DNA from: Flavobacteriaceae bacterium
GTDB lineage: Bacteria; Bacteroidota; Bacteroidia; Flavobacteriales; Flavobacteriaceae
DNA length: 54,069 bases
Assembly (NCBI GenBank): GCA_021648265.1
Contig: JAKITD010000012.1
Location: forward strand, 1 to 54,069
Direction: 5' to 3'
The notes under the pieces were generated by a model. That model searched no databases and was not told the DNA's origin. It saw nothing but the letters and a program-made list of their open reading frames with translations. Position numbers and translations under genes: made by a program. The stretch's first letter is position 1. Every line of letters starts with the position of its first letter. Positions 40,638 to 48,439 of this stretch are shown here, piece after piece.

Positions 40638-41960
40638 CTAATCATTAATTGAAATTTTAATTTGACTGATTCGTTTATTTTCGAACCCTTCAACAGTAAA
40701 CGTATAATTATGAAAATTTAGTACTTCACCTCGCTTCGGAAACCCTTTTGCAATTTCTAAAATAAAACCAGCAAGGGTTTCTGCTTCTCCTTTTTTATCT
40801 TCAAATATTTTTGGATCTTCTAATTTGATAGCCTTGTAAAAATCTTTTAAGGGCGTTTTTCCTTCAAATACAAAGGTATTTTCATCTAGTTTTGAAAACA
40901 CCAAATCGTCATCATCAAACTCATCGCTAATTTCACCAACAATTTCTTCAATAATATCTTCCAAGGTGATAAGTCCGCTGGTTCCACCATATTCATCCAC
41001 CACAATTGCCATATGCATTTTCATTTCTTTGAATTCATTTAGCAAATCATCTAACTTTTTGTTTTCGGGAACAAAATAAGGTTTCCGAAGTAGCGATGTC
41101 CAGTCCAATTCTTTTTGGTCAATAAAAGGCATTAAATCTTTAACATAAAGTATCCCCGAAATAGTGTCGATATTTTCTTTGAAAACTGGGATTCTGGAAT
41201 AACCATTTATTATTATTTCGGGCATTATTATTTCGTAAGTCTCGGTTTCGTTTAAAGCAAAAATATCCATTCTGGGTTTCATTACTTGCTTGGTGTCGGT
41301 GTTTCCGAAAGTTACGATACCTTGTAAAATTTTATGATCTTCGTGTTGTTTGTCTTCTTCAGAAGTTAACTCTAAGGCTTGTGATAATTGATTAACGCTT
41401 ATATTTGGTTTTTGCTTTCCAAATTTATTTTCAATAAACTTAATTCCTGCTTGCATAGGGTTACTTAATGGAGCTAAAACTGTGTCAAGCACTTTAATAG
41501 GGTAGGCCATAAAGGTGGAAAATTGTATGTTTTTTCTACTTGCATATACTTTAGGCAAAATCTCGCCAAATAGTAATATAATAAAAGTTACAACTCCAAC
41601 TTCGGTAATAAATTGAATATTTACACCGTAATAATCGGTGCTAATTTCAGAGAAAAATAGTTTACTTAAAGAAGCAAATAATAAAATAATGGCGATATTA
41701 ATAAAATTATTTGCTACTAGAATTGTTGCTAATAATTTTTTGGGTTTAGAAAGTAATTTTTGGACAATAGCTAACTTTACAGGAAGCTCATTTTCTGAAT
41801 CTTCCGCTTCAAAATCTGTTGGTTTTAAAGAGAAAAATGCTACTTCTGCTCCAGAGATTAATGCAGAACAAACAAGCAATACAAGTAATATAACAAAGCT
41901 GATTATATGCGTTGCGTTAAAAACTAATATTAAAAATAAACTGGGAGGTTCTAGATCCAA
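40638..41960 (-). CDS. gldE: Gliding-associated protein GldE (CNNM/CorC-type)
   Basis: 440 residues: N-terminal membrane domain DUF21/CNNM (ISFVILLVLLVCSALISGAE, LLATILVANNFINIAIILLF), then a CBS pair (TKQVMKPRMDIFALNETETY, ISGILYVKDLMPFIDQKE, MHMAIVVDEYGGTSGLITLE) and the CorC/HlyC C-terminal domain. In F. johnsoniae GldE supports GldD function. It follows ssb by 16 bp and precedes gldD. Confidence 0.94.
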   Translation of the reverse strand: MDLEPPSLFLILVFNATHIISFVILLVLLVCSALISGAEVAFFSLKPTDFEAEDSENELPVKLAIVQKLLSKPKKLLATILVANNFINIAIILLFASLSKLFFSEISTDYYGVNIQFITEVGVVTFIILLFGEILPKVYASRKNIQFSTFMAYPIKVLDTVLAPLSNPMQAGIKFIENKFGKQKPNISVNQLSQALELTSEEDKQHEDHKILQGIVTFGNTDTKQVMKPRMDIFALNETETYEIIMPEIIINGYSRIPVFKENIDTISGILYVKDLMPFIDQKELDWTSLLRKPYFVPENKKLDDLLNEFKEMKMHMAIVVDEYGGTSGLITLEDIIEEIVGEISDEFDDDDLVFSKLDENTFVFEGKTPLKDFYKAIKLEDPKIFEDKKGEAETLAGFILEIAKGFPKRGEVLNFHNYTFTVEGFENKRISQIKISIND

Positions 41961-41976
41961 ATTGTTTTATTTTAAA

Positions 41977-42429
41977 TTAGAATGGTAAATCGCTAGATTC
42001 ATCTGTTATAGAATCTGGATTTTTAGGAGCTTCCTTTGTTGGTTCTGATTTCGGAGTAACAGGATTTTGAGTAACCGAATTTCCAACATCCGCTTTTGGT
42101 GTTAAAAAGGTGAAATCGGTACATTGTATTTCAGTACTATAACGATCTATCCCTTTATCGTCTTGCCATTTTCTGGTTTTTAAACGACCTTCGATATAAA
42201 CTTTATCCCCTTTTTTTAAGTATTTCTCACAGATTTCTGCACCTTTATTTCTAACCACAATATTATGCCATTCGGTATTGGTAACTTTTTCGCCTGTGGT
42301 TCTATTAGTGTATGTTTCGTTGGTTGCCAATGAAAAATTACCAACACTTCCGCCTCCTTCAAAATAATGCATTTTTACTTCGGTTCCTGTGTGCCCTATT
42401 AGCATTGCTTTATTTAATGTACCGCTCAT
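41977..42429 (-). CDS. ssb: Single-stranded DNA-binding protein
   Basis: 150 residues: SGTLNKAMLIGHTGTEVKMH, ATNETYTNRTTGEKVTNTEW, HNIVVRNKGAEICEKYLKKG, YIEGRLKTRKWQDDKGIDRY, the OB fold of bacterial SSB, followed by a Pro/Ser/Thr linker and the tip SSDLPF, which binds exonuclease I, RecQ and other partners. It lies between mutY and gldE on the same strand. Confidence 0.96.
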   Translation of the reverse strand: MSGTLNKAMLIGHTGTEVKMHYFEGGGSVGNFSLATNETYTNRTTGEKVTNTEWHNIVVRNKGAEICEKYLKKGDKVYIEGRLKTRKWQDDKGIDRYSTEIQCTDFTFLTPKADVGNSVTQNPVTPKSEPTKEAPKNPDSITDESSDLPF

Positions 42430-42465
42430 AATATTTTATTTGTTTGCAAAGTTATATTTTGTGAT

Positions 42466-43563
42466 TTAAATATAGCTATTTTTTTTGTTTTTGTGCTGAA
42501 ACTTATCCCCAAAAAATTGACTTATAAAATTAGCTATTAAAATAGGAACAGGAAAATTATTAATTTCGGCTATAGAAATCGCATTTTTCGACTCTAAATT
42601 GGTTTCTGAAATCCAAAATCGAGTATGTAAATGCCGATGTGAAAGTTTGTGAATAATTGCCTTGTCATTATATAATATTGTCGAAGAAAATGAAAATTGA
42701 TTAGTAAAAGTTTTAAAAGTTTCTAATTTCTGCAGTGCTTCAATAGTGACATCTTCGTCGGTTTCAATTAATGGAAATTCATACAAATTTTGCCAAATTC
42801 CTTTTCCTGTTCTTTGTTGAAGAATCGTTTTGTTCTTTTTTGAAAGAATTACAAAGTAGTTAAAGTAGATTTTTTTAATTTTTGTCTTTTTCAGTTTTAC
42901 GGGTAGTTTTGAAATATTTTTCTTCTGAAGCGCCATACAACGATCATTGAAAATACAAGAATCACAAGCTGGATTTTGTGGTTTGCATTGTGTAGCGCCA
43001 AACTCCATAATTGCTTGGTTGTAAATTCCGGGTTTTTCAGAATCTATTAATTGTTGCGCTAACTTTTTAAACTCTTTAATTCCAACAGTACTATTTATTG
43101 GGGTGGCTATTCCAAAATAACGAGCCAAAACACGATACACATTTCCGTCCACAACAGCGGTTGGTAAATTAAAACTAATCGAGGAAATGGCAGAAGCAGT
43201 ATAGTCTCCCACTCCTTTAAGTTGAAGTAGTTCTTTGTGTGTTGAAGGAAAAATACCATTTAATTCATCTGAAATATATATTGCGGTAGCGTGTAAATTT
43301 CGAGCACGAGAATAATAACCAAGTCCTTGCCATAGTTTTAAAATTTTCTCTTCCGAGGCATTTGCAAGGTCAAAAACAGTCGGAAATTCAGAAATAAACG
43401 CATTGTAATAAGGGATTCCTTGAGCAACTCGTGTTTGTTGAAGCATGATTTCTGAAAGCCATATATTATAAGGTAGCTTTGTAGTTCTCCAAGGTAAATC
43501 TCTTTTGTGCTTTAAATACCACGGAATGAGTTTTTTACTGATTTCTGAAGGGCTTTTTATCAT
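42466..43563 (-). CDS. mutY: A/G-specific adenine glycosylase MutY
   Basis: 365 residues. Helix-hairpin-helix glycosylase: KHKRDLPWRTTKLPYNIWLS, EIMLQQTRVAQGIPYYNAF, LKGVGDYTASAISSISFNLP with the catalytic region, VVDGNVYRVLARYF. The [4Fe-4S] motif C-x6-C-x2-C-x5-C is in CKPQNPACDSCIFNDRC. The C-terminal NUDIX-like domain recognises 8-oxoG. It removes adenine paired with 8-oxoguanine. First gene of the mutY-ssb-gldE-gldD run. Confidence 0.95.
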   Translation of the reverse strand: MIKSPSEISKKLIPWYLKHKRDLPWRTTKLPYNIWLSEIMLQQTRVAQGIPYYNAFISEFPTVFDLANASEEKILKLWQGLGYYSRARNLHATAIYISDELNGIFPSTHKELLQLKGVGDYTASAISSISFNLPTAVVDGNVYRVLARYFGIATPINSTVGIKEFKKLAQQLIDSEKPGIYNQAIMEFGATQCKPQNPACDSCIFNDRCMALQKKNISKLPVKLKKTKIKKIYFNYFVILSKKNKTILQQRTGKGIWQNLYEFPLIETDEDVTIEALQKLETFKTFTNQFSFSSTILYNDKAIIHKLSHRHLHTRFWISETNLESKNAISIAEINNFPVPILIANFISQFFGDKFQHKNKKNSYI

Positions 43564-43609
43564 ATAGCGAAATTAGCCTTTATCTAATTAAATTTTAATG
43601 GTTTAAGGA

Positions 43610-43641
43610 TTGATTTTTTGAAATTTAAATGCTTATATTTG
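43610..43641 (+). promoter_or_regulatory. Promoter of the HU gene
   Basis: TTG (43610-43612), 21-bp spacer, TATATTTG (43634-43641): full flavobacterial promoter match, about 40 nt upstream of the predicted leader's start codon at 43687. Confidence 0.7.
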
Positions 43642-43686
43642 CCGTCTTGAAAAAAGAAAATTTATTAATATTAAAATAATAGTATA

Positions 43687-43977
43687 ATGACGAAAGCAGA
43701 TATCGTAGCAAAAATTTCAGACAAATTAGGAATGGAAAAAGGAGATGTACAAGCTACAGTTGAAACCTTTATGAGTGAAGTAAAAAACTCTTTAGAAGGT
43801 GGTAACAATGTATATTTAAGAGGTTTTGGAAGTTTTATCGTAAAGAAAAGAGCTGAAAAAACTGGAAGAAACATTTCAAAAAATACAACAATCAAAATCC
43901 CTGCACATAACATCCCAGCATTTAAGCCTGCAAAAGTATTTGTAGAAGGTGTTAAGACGAATGTAAAGGTAAAATAA
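43687..43977 (+). CDS. HU/IHF-family histone-like protein
   Basis: 96 residues: MTKADIVAKISDKLGMEKGD, VQATVETFMSEVKNSLEGGN, VYLRGFGSFIVKKRAEKTGR with the DNA-binding arm, and NTTIKIPAHNIPAFKPAKVF. A nucleoid protein of HU/IHF type; Bacteroidota encode several and the exact subtype cannot be told. It is 43 bp upstream of the tiny basic protein gene and probably shares its transcript. Confidence 0.94.
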   Translation: MTKADIVAKISDKLGMEKGDVQATVETFMSEVKNSLEGGNNVYLRGFGSFIVKKRAEKTGRNISKNTTIKIPAHNIPAFKPAKVFVEGVKTNVKVK

Positions 43978-44020
43978 TAACCCATCTTGATTAATTTCAG
44001 GATATTAAAAAGTATTTTCT

Positions 44021-44113
44021 ATGCCAAGCGGTAAAAAAAGAAAAAGAGCAAAGATTTCTACTCATAAAAGAAAGAAAAGAAGTCGTGCTAATCGCCACAA
44101 AACAAAGAAGTAG
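44021..44113 (+). CDS. 30-residue basic protein, Bacteroidota-specific, probable ribosomal protein
   Basis: ATG at 44021 to TAG at 44113 encodes MPSGKKRKRAKISTHKRKKR followed by SRANRHKTKK. Eighteen of 30 residues are Lys, Arg or His. Near-identical mini-proteins occur throughout Bacteroidota and are often unannotated for their length. The composition fits a ribosomal protein buried in rRNA; it is a candidate for bL38, the small extra 50S protein reported for the F. johnsoniae ribosome, but I cannot confirm the identity from sequence alone. It sits between HU and rng, with a strong terminator overlapping its stop codon. Confidence 0.85.
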   Translation: MPSGKKRKRAKISTHKRKKRSRANRHKTKK

Positions 44114-44134
44114 TCTAAGAACTACTTCTTTGTT
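44101..44134 (+). terminator. Hairpin terminator overlapping the mini-protein stop codon
   Basis: AACAAAGAAGTAGT (44101-44114), loop CTAAGA, ACTACTTCTTTGTT (44121-44134): a perfect 14-bp stem that includes the last codons and the TAG. It should end transcription of the HU/mini-protein unit. Confidence 0.75.
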
Positions 44135-44179
44135 TAAATCCTGAATAAACAGGAAAAAATTAAAGTTCTTTGAAAATGG

Positions 44180-44306
44180 AATTAATTGGTTTTTTACTAA
44201 TTAATTTCGACGGGTTTTTTCCATAATATATGGAATAACAAAAACCTGTGATAAATTATTGTTTAATCCATTTGTCTCAATCCAGTTAATTCGGAATGGG
44301 ATGGAT
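44180..44306 (+). promoter_or_regulatory. Structured leader of the RNase G gene
   Basis: Three nested or successive stems precede rng: AATTAATTGGT (44180-44190) with ACTAATTAATT (44196-44206); GGTTTTT (44213-44219) with AAAAACC (44240-44246) enclosing CCATA/TATGG (44221-44233); ATCCAT (44266-44271) with ATGGAT (44301-44306). The leader ends 15 nt before the GTG start. RNase E/G genes are often controlled through their own leader RNA. Confidence 0.5.
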
Positions 44307-44321
44307 AAAAATTAATGAAAC

Positions 44322-45866
44322 GTGAACTACGAATTATTTATTAGATCCGGTTCGCAATCAGTTGATTTTGCCCTTTTAAAAGATGGAAAACTAATTGAAT
44401 TACATAAAGAAGAAGACGATAACAAGTTTTCGGTTGGTGATGTGTTTATCGCCAAAACTCGAAAAATTGTTCCGGGACTAAATGCTACATTTGTAAATGT
44501 AGGTTATGAGAAAGATGCTTTTTTGCATTATCATGATTTAGGGCCTAAAGTCGCTTCCCTTTTAAAATTCGTTAAAAGTGTAAGCACAGGTAAACTTAAA
44601 GATTATTCTTTAAAAGATTTCCCATTTGAAAAAGATATTGATAAAAACGGCGGTATAAATCATGTACTAAAGTCCAATCAATCAACATTGGTTCAGATTG
44701 TAAAAGAACCCATTTCCACCAAAGGACCTAGAATAAGCTCCGAGCTTTCAATAGCTGGACGTTATATTGTTTTGGTTCCCTTTTCAGATAGAGTTTCTAT
44801 TTCACAAAAAATAGAATCTAAAGAAGAAAAAGAAAGGTTAAAACGTTTGGTAACAAGCATAAAACCTAAAGGATTTGGAGTTATTATACGAACTGTAGCT
44901 CAGGGTAAAAAAGTAGCTGAACTCGATAGAGATCTAGAAAACCTTATGGATCGCTGGAACGCGATGTGTAAAAAGTTACGAGGAGCACACCTTCCTTCAA
45001 AGGTGTTAAGTGAGTTAAATAGAGGCGCCTCGATTATTAGAGACATCTTTAACGATTCGTTTTCTTCTATTTATATAGACGACGAAACACTTTACTTACA
45101 AATTAAAGATTATGTGCAACAAATTGCACCTAAAAAAGAGAATATTGTTAAGTTTTATGATTCTAAAACACCCTTATTTGAAAAATTTGGGATTGAACGT
45201 CAAATCAAAACTGCCTTTGGAAGAACGGTTTCAGGAAGTAAGGGAACTTACTTAGTAATCGAACATACCGAAGCATTGCATGTAATTGACGTCAACAGCG
45301 GTAACCGAAGTAACAAATCAAGTAACCAAGAACAAACCGCATTAGAAGTAAACTTAATCGCTGCTACAGAAGTAGCAAGACAATTGCGCCTACGGGATAT
45401 GGGTGGTATTATTGTGATAGATTTTATCGATATGGCAGCAGCTGCCAACCGAAAAAAACTATACGATCATATGCGTGAAGAAATGAGCGACGATCGAGCA
45501 AAACACAAAATACTACCACCAAGTAAATTTGGTTTAATACAAATAACCAGACAACGTGTTAGGCCAGAAATGAATATTAAAACTCGCGAGGAAAACCCTA
45601 ATACAGGGCAAACCGCCGAGATTGAAGCACCAATAGTTTTGGTGAACAAAATGACTGAGGAATTAAAACACCTTTTAGAAAAAGACTATAAAAAGATAAC
45701 CCTAAACACACATCCTTTTATAGCGGCCTTTTTAACAAAAGGTTTCCCATCGGTACGAACCAAGTGGTTTTTGGAGTACAAAAAATGGGTAACAATACAA
45801 CCAAGAGATGCTTACACATATCTAGAGTATCATTTTGTAGATAAAGATGATAATACGATAAATTAA
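44322..45866 (+). CDS. rng: Ribonuclease E/G family endoribonuclease
   Basis: 514 residues. Start is GTG at 44322; the neighbouring ATG at 44315 is in another frame, and only the GTG start gives the family N-terminus MNYELFIRSGSQSVDFALLK. Parts: S1 domain (GDVFIAKTRKIVPGLNATFV), RNase H-like region, and DNase-like catalytic core with HVIDVNSGNRSNKSS and DMGGIIVIDFIDMAAAANR holding the two metal-binding Asp. It processes rRNA and decays mRNA. It has a structured leader upstream and a terminator downstream. Confidence 0.95.
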   Translation: MNYELFIRSGSQSVDFALLKDGKLIELHKEEDDNKFSVGDVFIAKTRKIVPGLNATFVNVGYEKDAFLHYHDLGPKVASLLKFVKSVSTGKLKDYSLKDFPFEKDIDKNGGINHVLKSNQSTLVQIVKEPISTKGPRISSELSIAGRYIVLVPFSDRVSISQKIESKEEKERLKRLVTSIKPKGFGVIIRTVAQGKKVAELDRDLENLMDRWNAMCKKLRGAHLPSKVLSELNRGASIIRDIFNDSFSSIYIDDETLYLQIKDYVQQIAPKKENIVKFYDSKTPLFEKFGIERQIKTAFGRTVSGSKGTYLVIEHTEALHVIDVNSGNRSNKSSNQEQTALEVNLIAATEVARQLRLRDMGGIIVIDFIDMAAAANRKKLYDHMREEMSDDRAKHKILPPSKFGLIQITRQRVRPEMNIKTREENPNTGQTAEIEAPIVLVNKMTEELKHLLEKDYKKITLNTHPFIAAFLTKGFPSVRTKWFLEYKKWVTIQPRDAYTYLEYHFVDKDDNTIN

Positions 45867-45877
45867 AACCGAAAAAC

Positions 45878-45911
45878 ACCCTCCTTTGCTAAAGCTATGG
45901 AGGGTTTTTTT
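45878..45911 (+). terminator. Terminator of rng
   Basis: ACCCTCC (45878-45884), loop, GGAGGGT (45899-45905) and seven T. Textbook intrinsic terminator 12 bp after the stop codon. Confidence 0.9.
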
Positions 45912-46030
45912 GTGACTTTTTTTGAAGGACATACGATTGATTGACTTTCGATTTATGACAGCTAATAGTTTCAGAGAGTATTTTAATTTAATTAGTGAAA
46001 ATTCGTGTCTTTTTTATATTTTTGAATACA

Positions 46031-46513
46031 ATGTACAACTCCTCCCAAAAAACATACACCGTTGATGAAGCCAAAGCAAGACTTGAGAGTTATTGTGCCT
46101 ACCAAGAGCGTTGTCATAAAGAAGTACAAAAAAAACTTTGGGAGATGAAAATGATTCCTGAAGCACAAGAAATCATCATTTTACATTTACTGAAACATAA
46201 TTTTTTAAATGAATCTCGGTTTGCACAGGCTTTTGCAAGGGGAAAGTTCAATCATAAAAAATGGGGAAAACAACGAATTGTACGTGAGTTAAAGTTTAGA
46301 GACATCTCTAAATACAATATTGATTTAGGACTTAAAGAAATCGCTGACGAAGATTACACCAATACTTTTAGCACACTAGCTGAAAAACGCTTTTTACAAT
46401 TAGCTTCCGAAAAAAACCTTCAAAAAAAACGAAAGAAATTTGCAGATTATTTATTGTATCGTGGTTGGGAATCTTTTTTGGTGTATGATAAGGTTAGGGA
46501 GTTATTAAAATAA
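46031..46513 (+). CDS. recX: Regulatory protein RecX
   Basis: 160 residues from the ATG at 46031 (MYNSSQKTYTVDEAKARLES). A frame start at 45995 exists, but a TATTTTTG promoter box (46017-46024) sits between the two, so the inner ATG is used, with a very short leader. Three-helix repeats typical of RecX: YCAYQERCHKEVQKKLWEMK, LLKHNFLNESRFAQAFARGK, FNHKKWGKQRIVRELKFRDI. RecX limits RecA filament growth. No recA is in the window. Confidence 0.93.
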   Translation: MYNSSQKTYTVDEAKARLESYCAYQERCHKEVQKKLWEMKMIPEAQEIIILHLLKHNFLNESRFAQAFARGKFNHKKWGKQRIVRELKFRDISKYNIDLGLKEIADEDYTNTFSTLAEKRFLQLASEKNLQKKRKKFADYLLYRGWESFLVYDKVRELLK

Positions 46514-46528
46514 GCTAAAAAAATCTAA

Positions 46529-46723
46529 GGCTCTATGTTGTTTGTAGTGGGTGACTTATTTTTAGATTCCTTTCTCAGTAGGTTTTGATTTAGGAATTTA
46601 GACCTACTAGGTTTTTAAAACCTAGTAGGTCTGTAAACACAAACATAAGGCTTTCTTTTAAGTAAAATTTACTAAAAGCCAAAATTTGGATTTATATTTA
46701 CCCACCTAAATCAACATAGAGCC
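46529..46723. mobile_element. MITE-like element with IS-type terminal inverted repeats
   Basis: GGCTCTATGTTG (46529-46540) and CAACATAGAGCC (46712-46723) are perfect 12-bp ends, and similarity extends inward through a TGGGT block (46548-46552 and complement 46703-46707). The 195-bp interior has no coding capacity and carries an AGACCT palindrome. The ends resemble those of ISL3-type elements, but this assignment is tentative. No clear target duplication was found. Confidence 0.65.
46600..46632. repeat. AGACCT palindrome, copy 3
   Basis: AGACCTACTAGGTTTT (46600-46615), one T, and the exact reverse complement (46617-46632). It is the same repeat as at 36915-36947 with a different central triplet, and it sits inside the MITE-like element, 87 bp after the recX stop. 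Confidence 0.75.
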
Positions 46724-46732
46724 TAAAAAAAT

Positions 46733-46901
46733 AGAATTTATAACGTTTGAATTAATAATGTTTTTCAATATTCTGTACTAAACATCTTGTGCCTATTAGG
46801 ATTAGATCCATTATAAGTTAGGGAATAATATTACACATAAACATTCTTTATGTTTTTAAAATTAACCGAATATTTAAATTTGAAACTTAAAGCAATACTA
46901 A
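46733..46901. other. Intergenic stretch between two IS-type ends
   Basis: No gene or clear secondary structure is visible. It may be the remainder of the second element copy whose right end is at 46937. Confidence 0.35.
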
Positions 46902-46937
46902 GGTTATGTACTTACCCATTATAAACGATATAGAGCC
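46902..46937 (-). mobile_element. Third, degenerate IS-type end
   Basis: On the minus strand from 46937: GGCTCTATATCGTTTATAAT, then GGGTAAGTACATAACC. It matches the right end of the MITE-like element (GGCTCTAT, TGGGTAA) in the same orientation. It may be the end of a second decayed copy or of the parent IS. No transposase is left. Confidence 0.5.
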
Positions 46938-47018
46938 TAAAAAGAAAGAGTAAAAAATCCGAAAAGCTACGTGTATTGAGTAAATATTTAAAGCATTGGA
47001 AAAACCCTTGAAGGCTAA

Positions 47019-47882
47019 TTAAGTAATCCCCAAAGCTCGATGCGTGTTTGTTATCGCTTGCTCATTTTTACGATCTATCCAAGCTTGTCCTTTTATTTTT
47101 CGCATTAAATTATCGTAATGTCGCATTACAAACACATTATAAATAGCTTTACTAAGGTTTTTAGGGTTACGAGCAATGGCACGCAAGCTCATAGAAAAAC
47201 CTGGAGTTATATACTTCATATAATGCCAATAACCTTCTGGAATATAGAGCATATTTCCATGTTCTAAATTAGCTGTCCAACCCCTTGCTTTTTTTAAAGC
47301 GGGCCATTTGTTAAAATCAGGATTTGTAATATCAATATCTTCTCTTGTAATTAAAGAATGTGGTACTTTGTATAAATACTTGGTTTGGTCTGGGTCAAAT
47401 AAAATTGCTTGTTTTTTTCCATCAAAATGAAAATGAAAAATATTTGCCAAGTCAATATCTATATGCATAAAAGTATGCGAACCACTTCCTCCAAAAAACA
47501 ACATTGGAAGGCTTTTCATTAAACGCAATCCAAAATCTGGAAATTTAAAATCGTTTTTAAGTTGGGGGATTTCTTTTAAAATATTCCATAAAAAAATACG
47601 GTATTTGGTAGGTTCTCTTTTTAGTAACGCTACATAATCGCGCATTGTCATAGTGGCGTGAGGTTCATTAAAACCGTCTTTATAATCAACTGGGCGGTCA
47701 TCGTATAAAGGCACTTTTTTATCTCCAGCAATCTCAGCTATATAATCCAAGTTCCATTTGGAAAAGGCGGGCCAATCTTCAATACAATTTTCTATTACGA
47801 CGGGCTTTTGAGGCTTAAAATAGTTGTCTAAAAATTCCTTTTTTGTGATGGTTTTTACTCTTTGTATGTCTTTTAAATTCAT
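47019..47882 (-). CDS. JmjC/cupin-like Fe(II)/2-oxoglutarate dioxygenase
   Basis: 287 residues from the ATG at 47882 (MNLKDIQRVKTITKKEFLDN). Cupin_8/JmjC pattern: PQKPVVIENCIEDWPAFSKW, then the metal-binding H-x-D in HTFMHIDIDLANIFHFHFDG, the Lys/phosphate-like region KKQAILFDPDQTKYLYKVPH, and GNMLYIPEGYWHYMKY with the distal His. Such bacterial enzymes hydroxylate proteins or RNA-bound targets such as ribosomal proteins. The C-terminal 70 residues are helical and basic. The target is unknown. Confidence 0.87.
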   Translation of the reverse strand: MNLKDIQRVKTITKKEFLDNYFKPQKPVVIENCIEDWPAFSKWNLDYIAEIAGDKKVPLYDDRPVDYKDGFNEPHATMTMRDYVALLKREPTKYRIFLWNILKEIPQLKNDFKFPDFGLRLMKSLPMLFFGGSGSHTFMHIDIDLANIFHFHFDGKKQAILFDPDQTKYLYKVPHSLITREDIDITNPDFNKWPALKKARGWTANLEHGNMLYIPEGYWHYMKYITPGFSMSLRAIARNPKNLSKAIYNVFVMRHYDNLMRKIKGQAWIDRKNEQAITNTHRALGIT

Positions 47883-47989
47883 TTTAAAAACCCAATATTT
47901 TGGAATCACAAGTTAAGAAAATCACTTCATATTAAAAAGATTTTATTTAATTGTACTTTTGTAAAAATTAATCTTTACAAACTGCAATT

Positions 47990-48436
47990 ATGGAGGAAAA
48001 TAGCAAACAAAAAAACTGGTTTGGCAGAAACTGGAAGTGGTCACTCCCAACATTTGGCTGTTTGAGTATTATAGTAGGTACTATTGTAACCGTTTTTTTA
48101 TTATATGGAGCAATAGAAACTAAAGTAACAGATATGTTTAAAGACTCTGTCCCTTATGCTGTAGGAATGAAAAACCTAAGGCAAAATGAATTAGTCATCG
48201 AAAAATTAGGAGAACCCGTTGAACCTAACGGAATGTTTCAAGGAAGTATCAATTATGAAGATGATAATGGTACAGCCGATTTAAAAATACCTGTAAAAGG
48301 GCCAAAGGGTGAAGCAACCCTTTTAGTTATTGCAGAAAAAAATGGAGACGTTTGGATCTATCAAACCATGAAGGTAACTTTTGAAGTTGATGATGAAATA
48401 ATAAATTTACTGCCCTTTTTAAAAGAGGCAGAATAA
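47990..48436 (+). CDS. Coa1-family membrane protein
   Basis: 148 residues with one N-terminal membrane helix (LPTFGCLSIIVGTIVTVFLLYG) and a C-terminal domain exposed outside: DSVPYAVGMKNLRQNELVIE, KLGEPVEPNGMFQGSINYED and KIPVKGPKGEATLLVIAEKN. This is the pattern of the 'cytochrome c oxidase assembly factor Coa1' family in bacteria. The role in cytochrome oxidase assembly is established only for the eukaryotic member. A TACTTTTG box (47954-47961) lies 28 bp upstream. Confidence 0.82.
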   Translation: MEENSKQKNWFGRNWKWSLPTFGCLSIIVGTIVTVFLLYGAIETKVTDMFKDSVPYAVGMKNLRQNELVIEKLGEPVEPNGMFQGSINYEDDNGTADLKIPVKGPKGEATLLVIAEKNGDVWIYQTMKVTFEVDDEIINLLPFLKEAE

Positions 48437-48439
48437 ACT

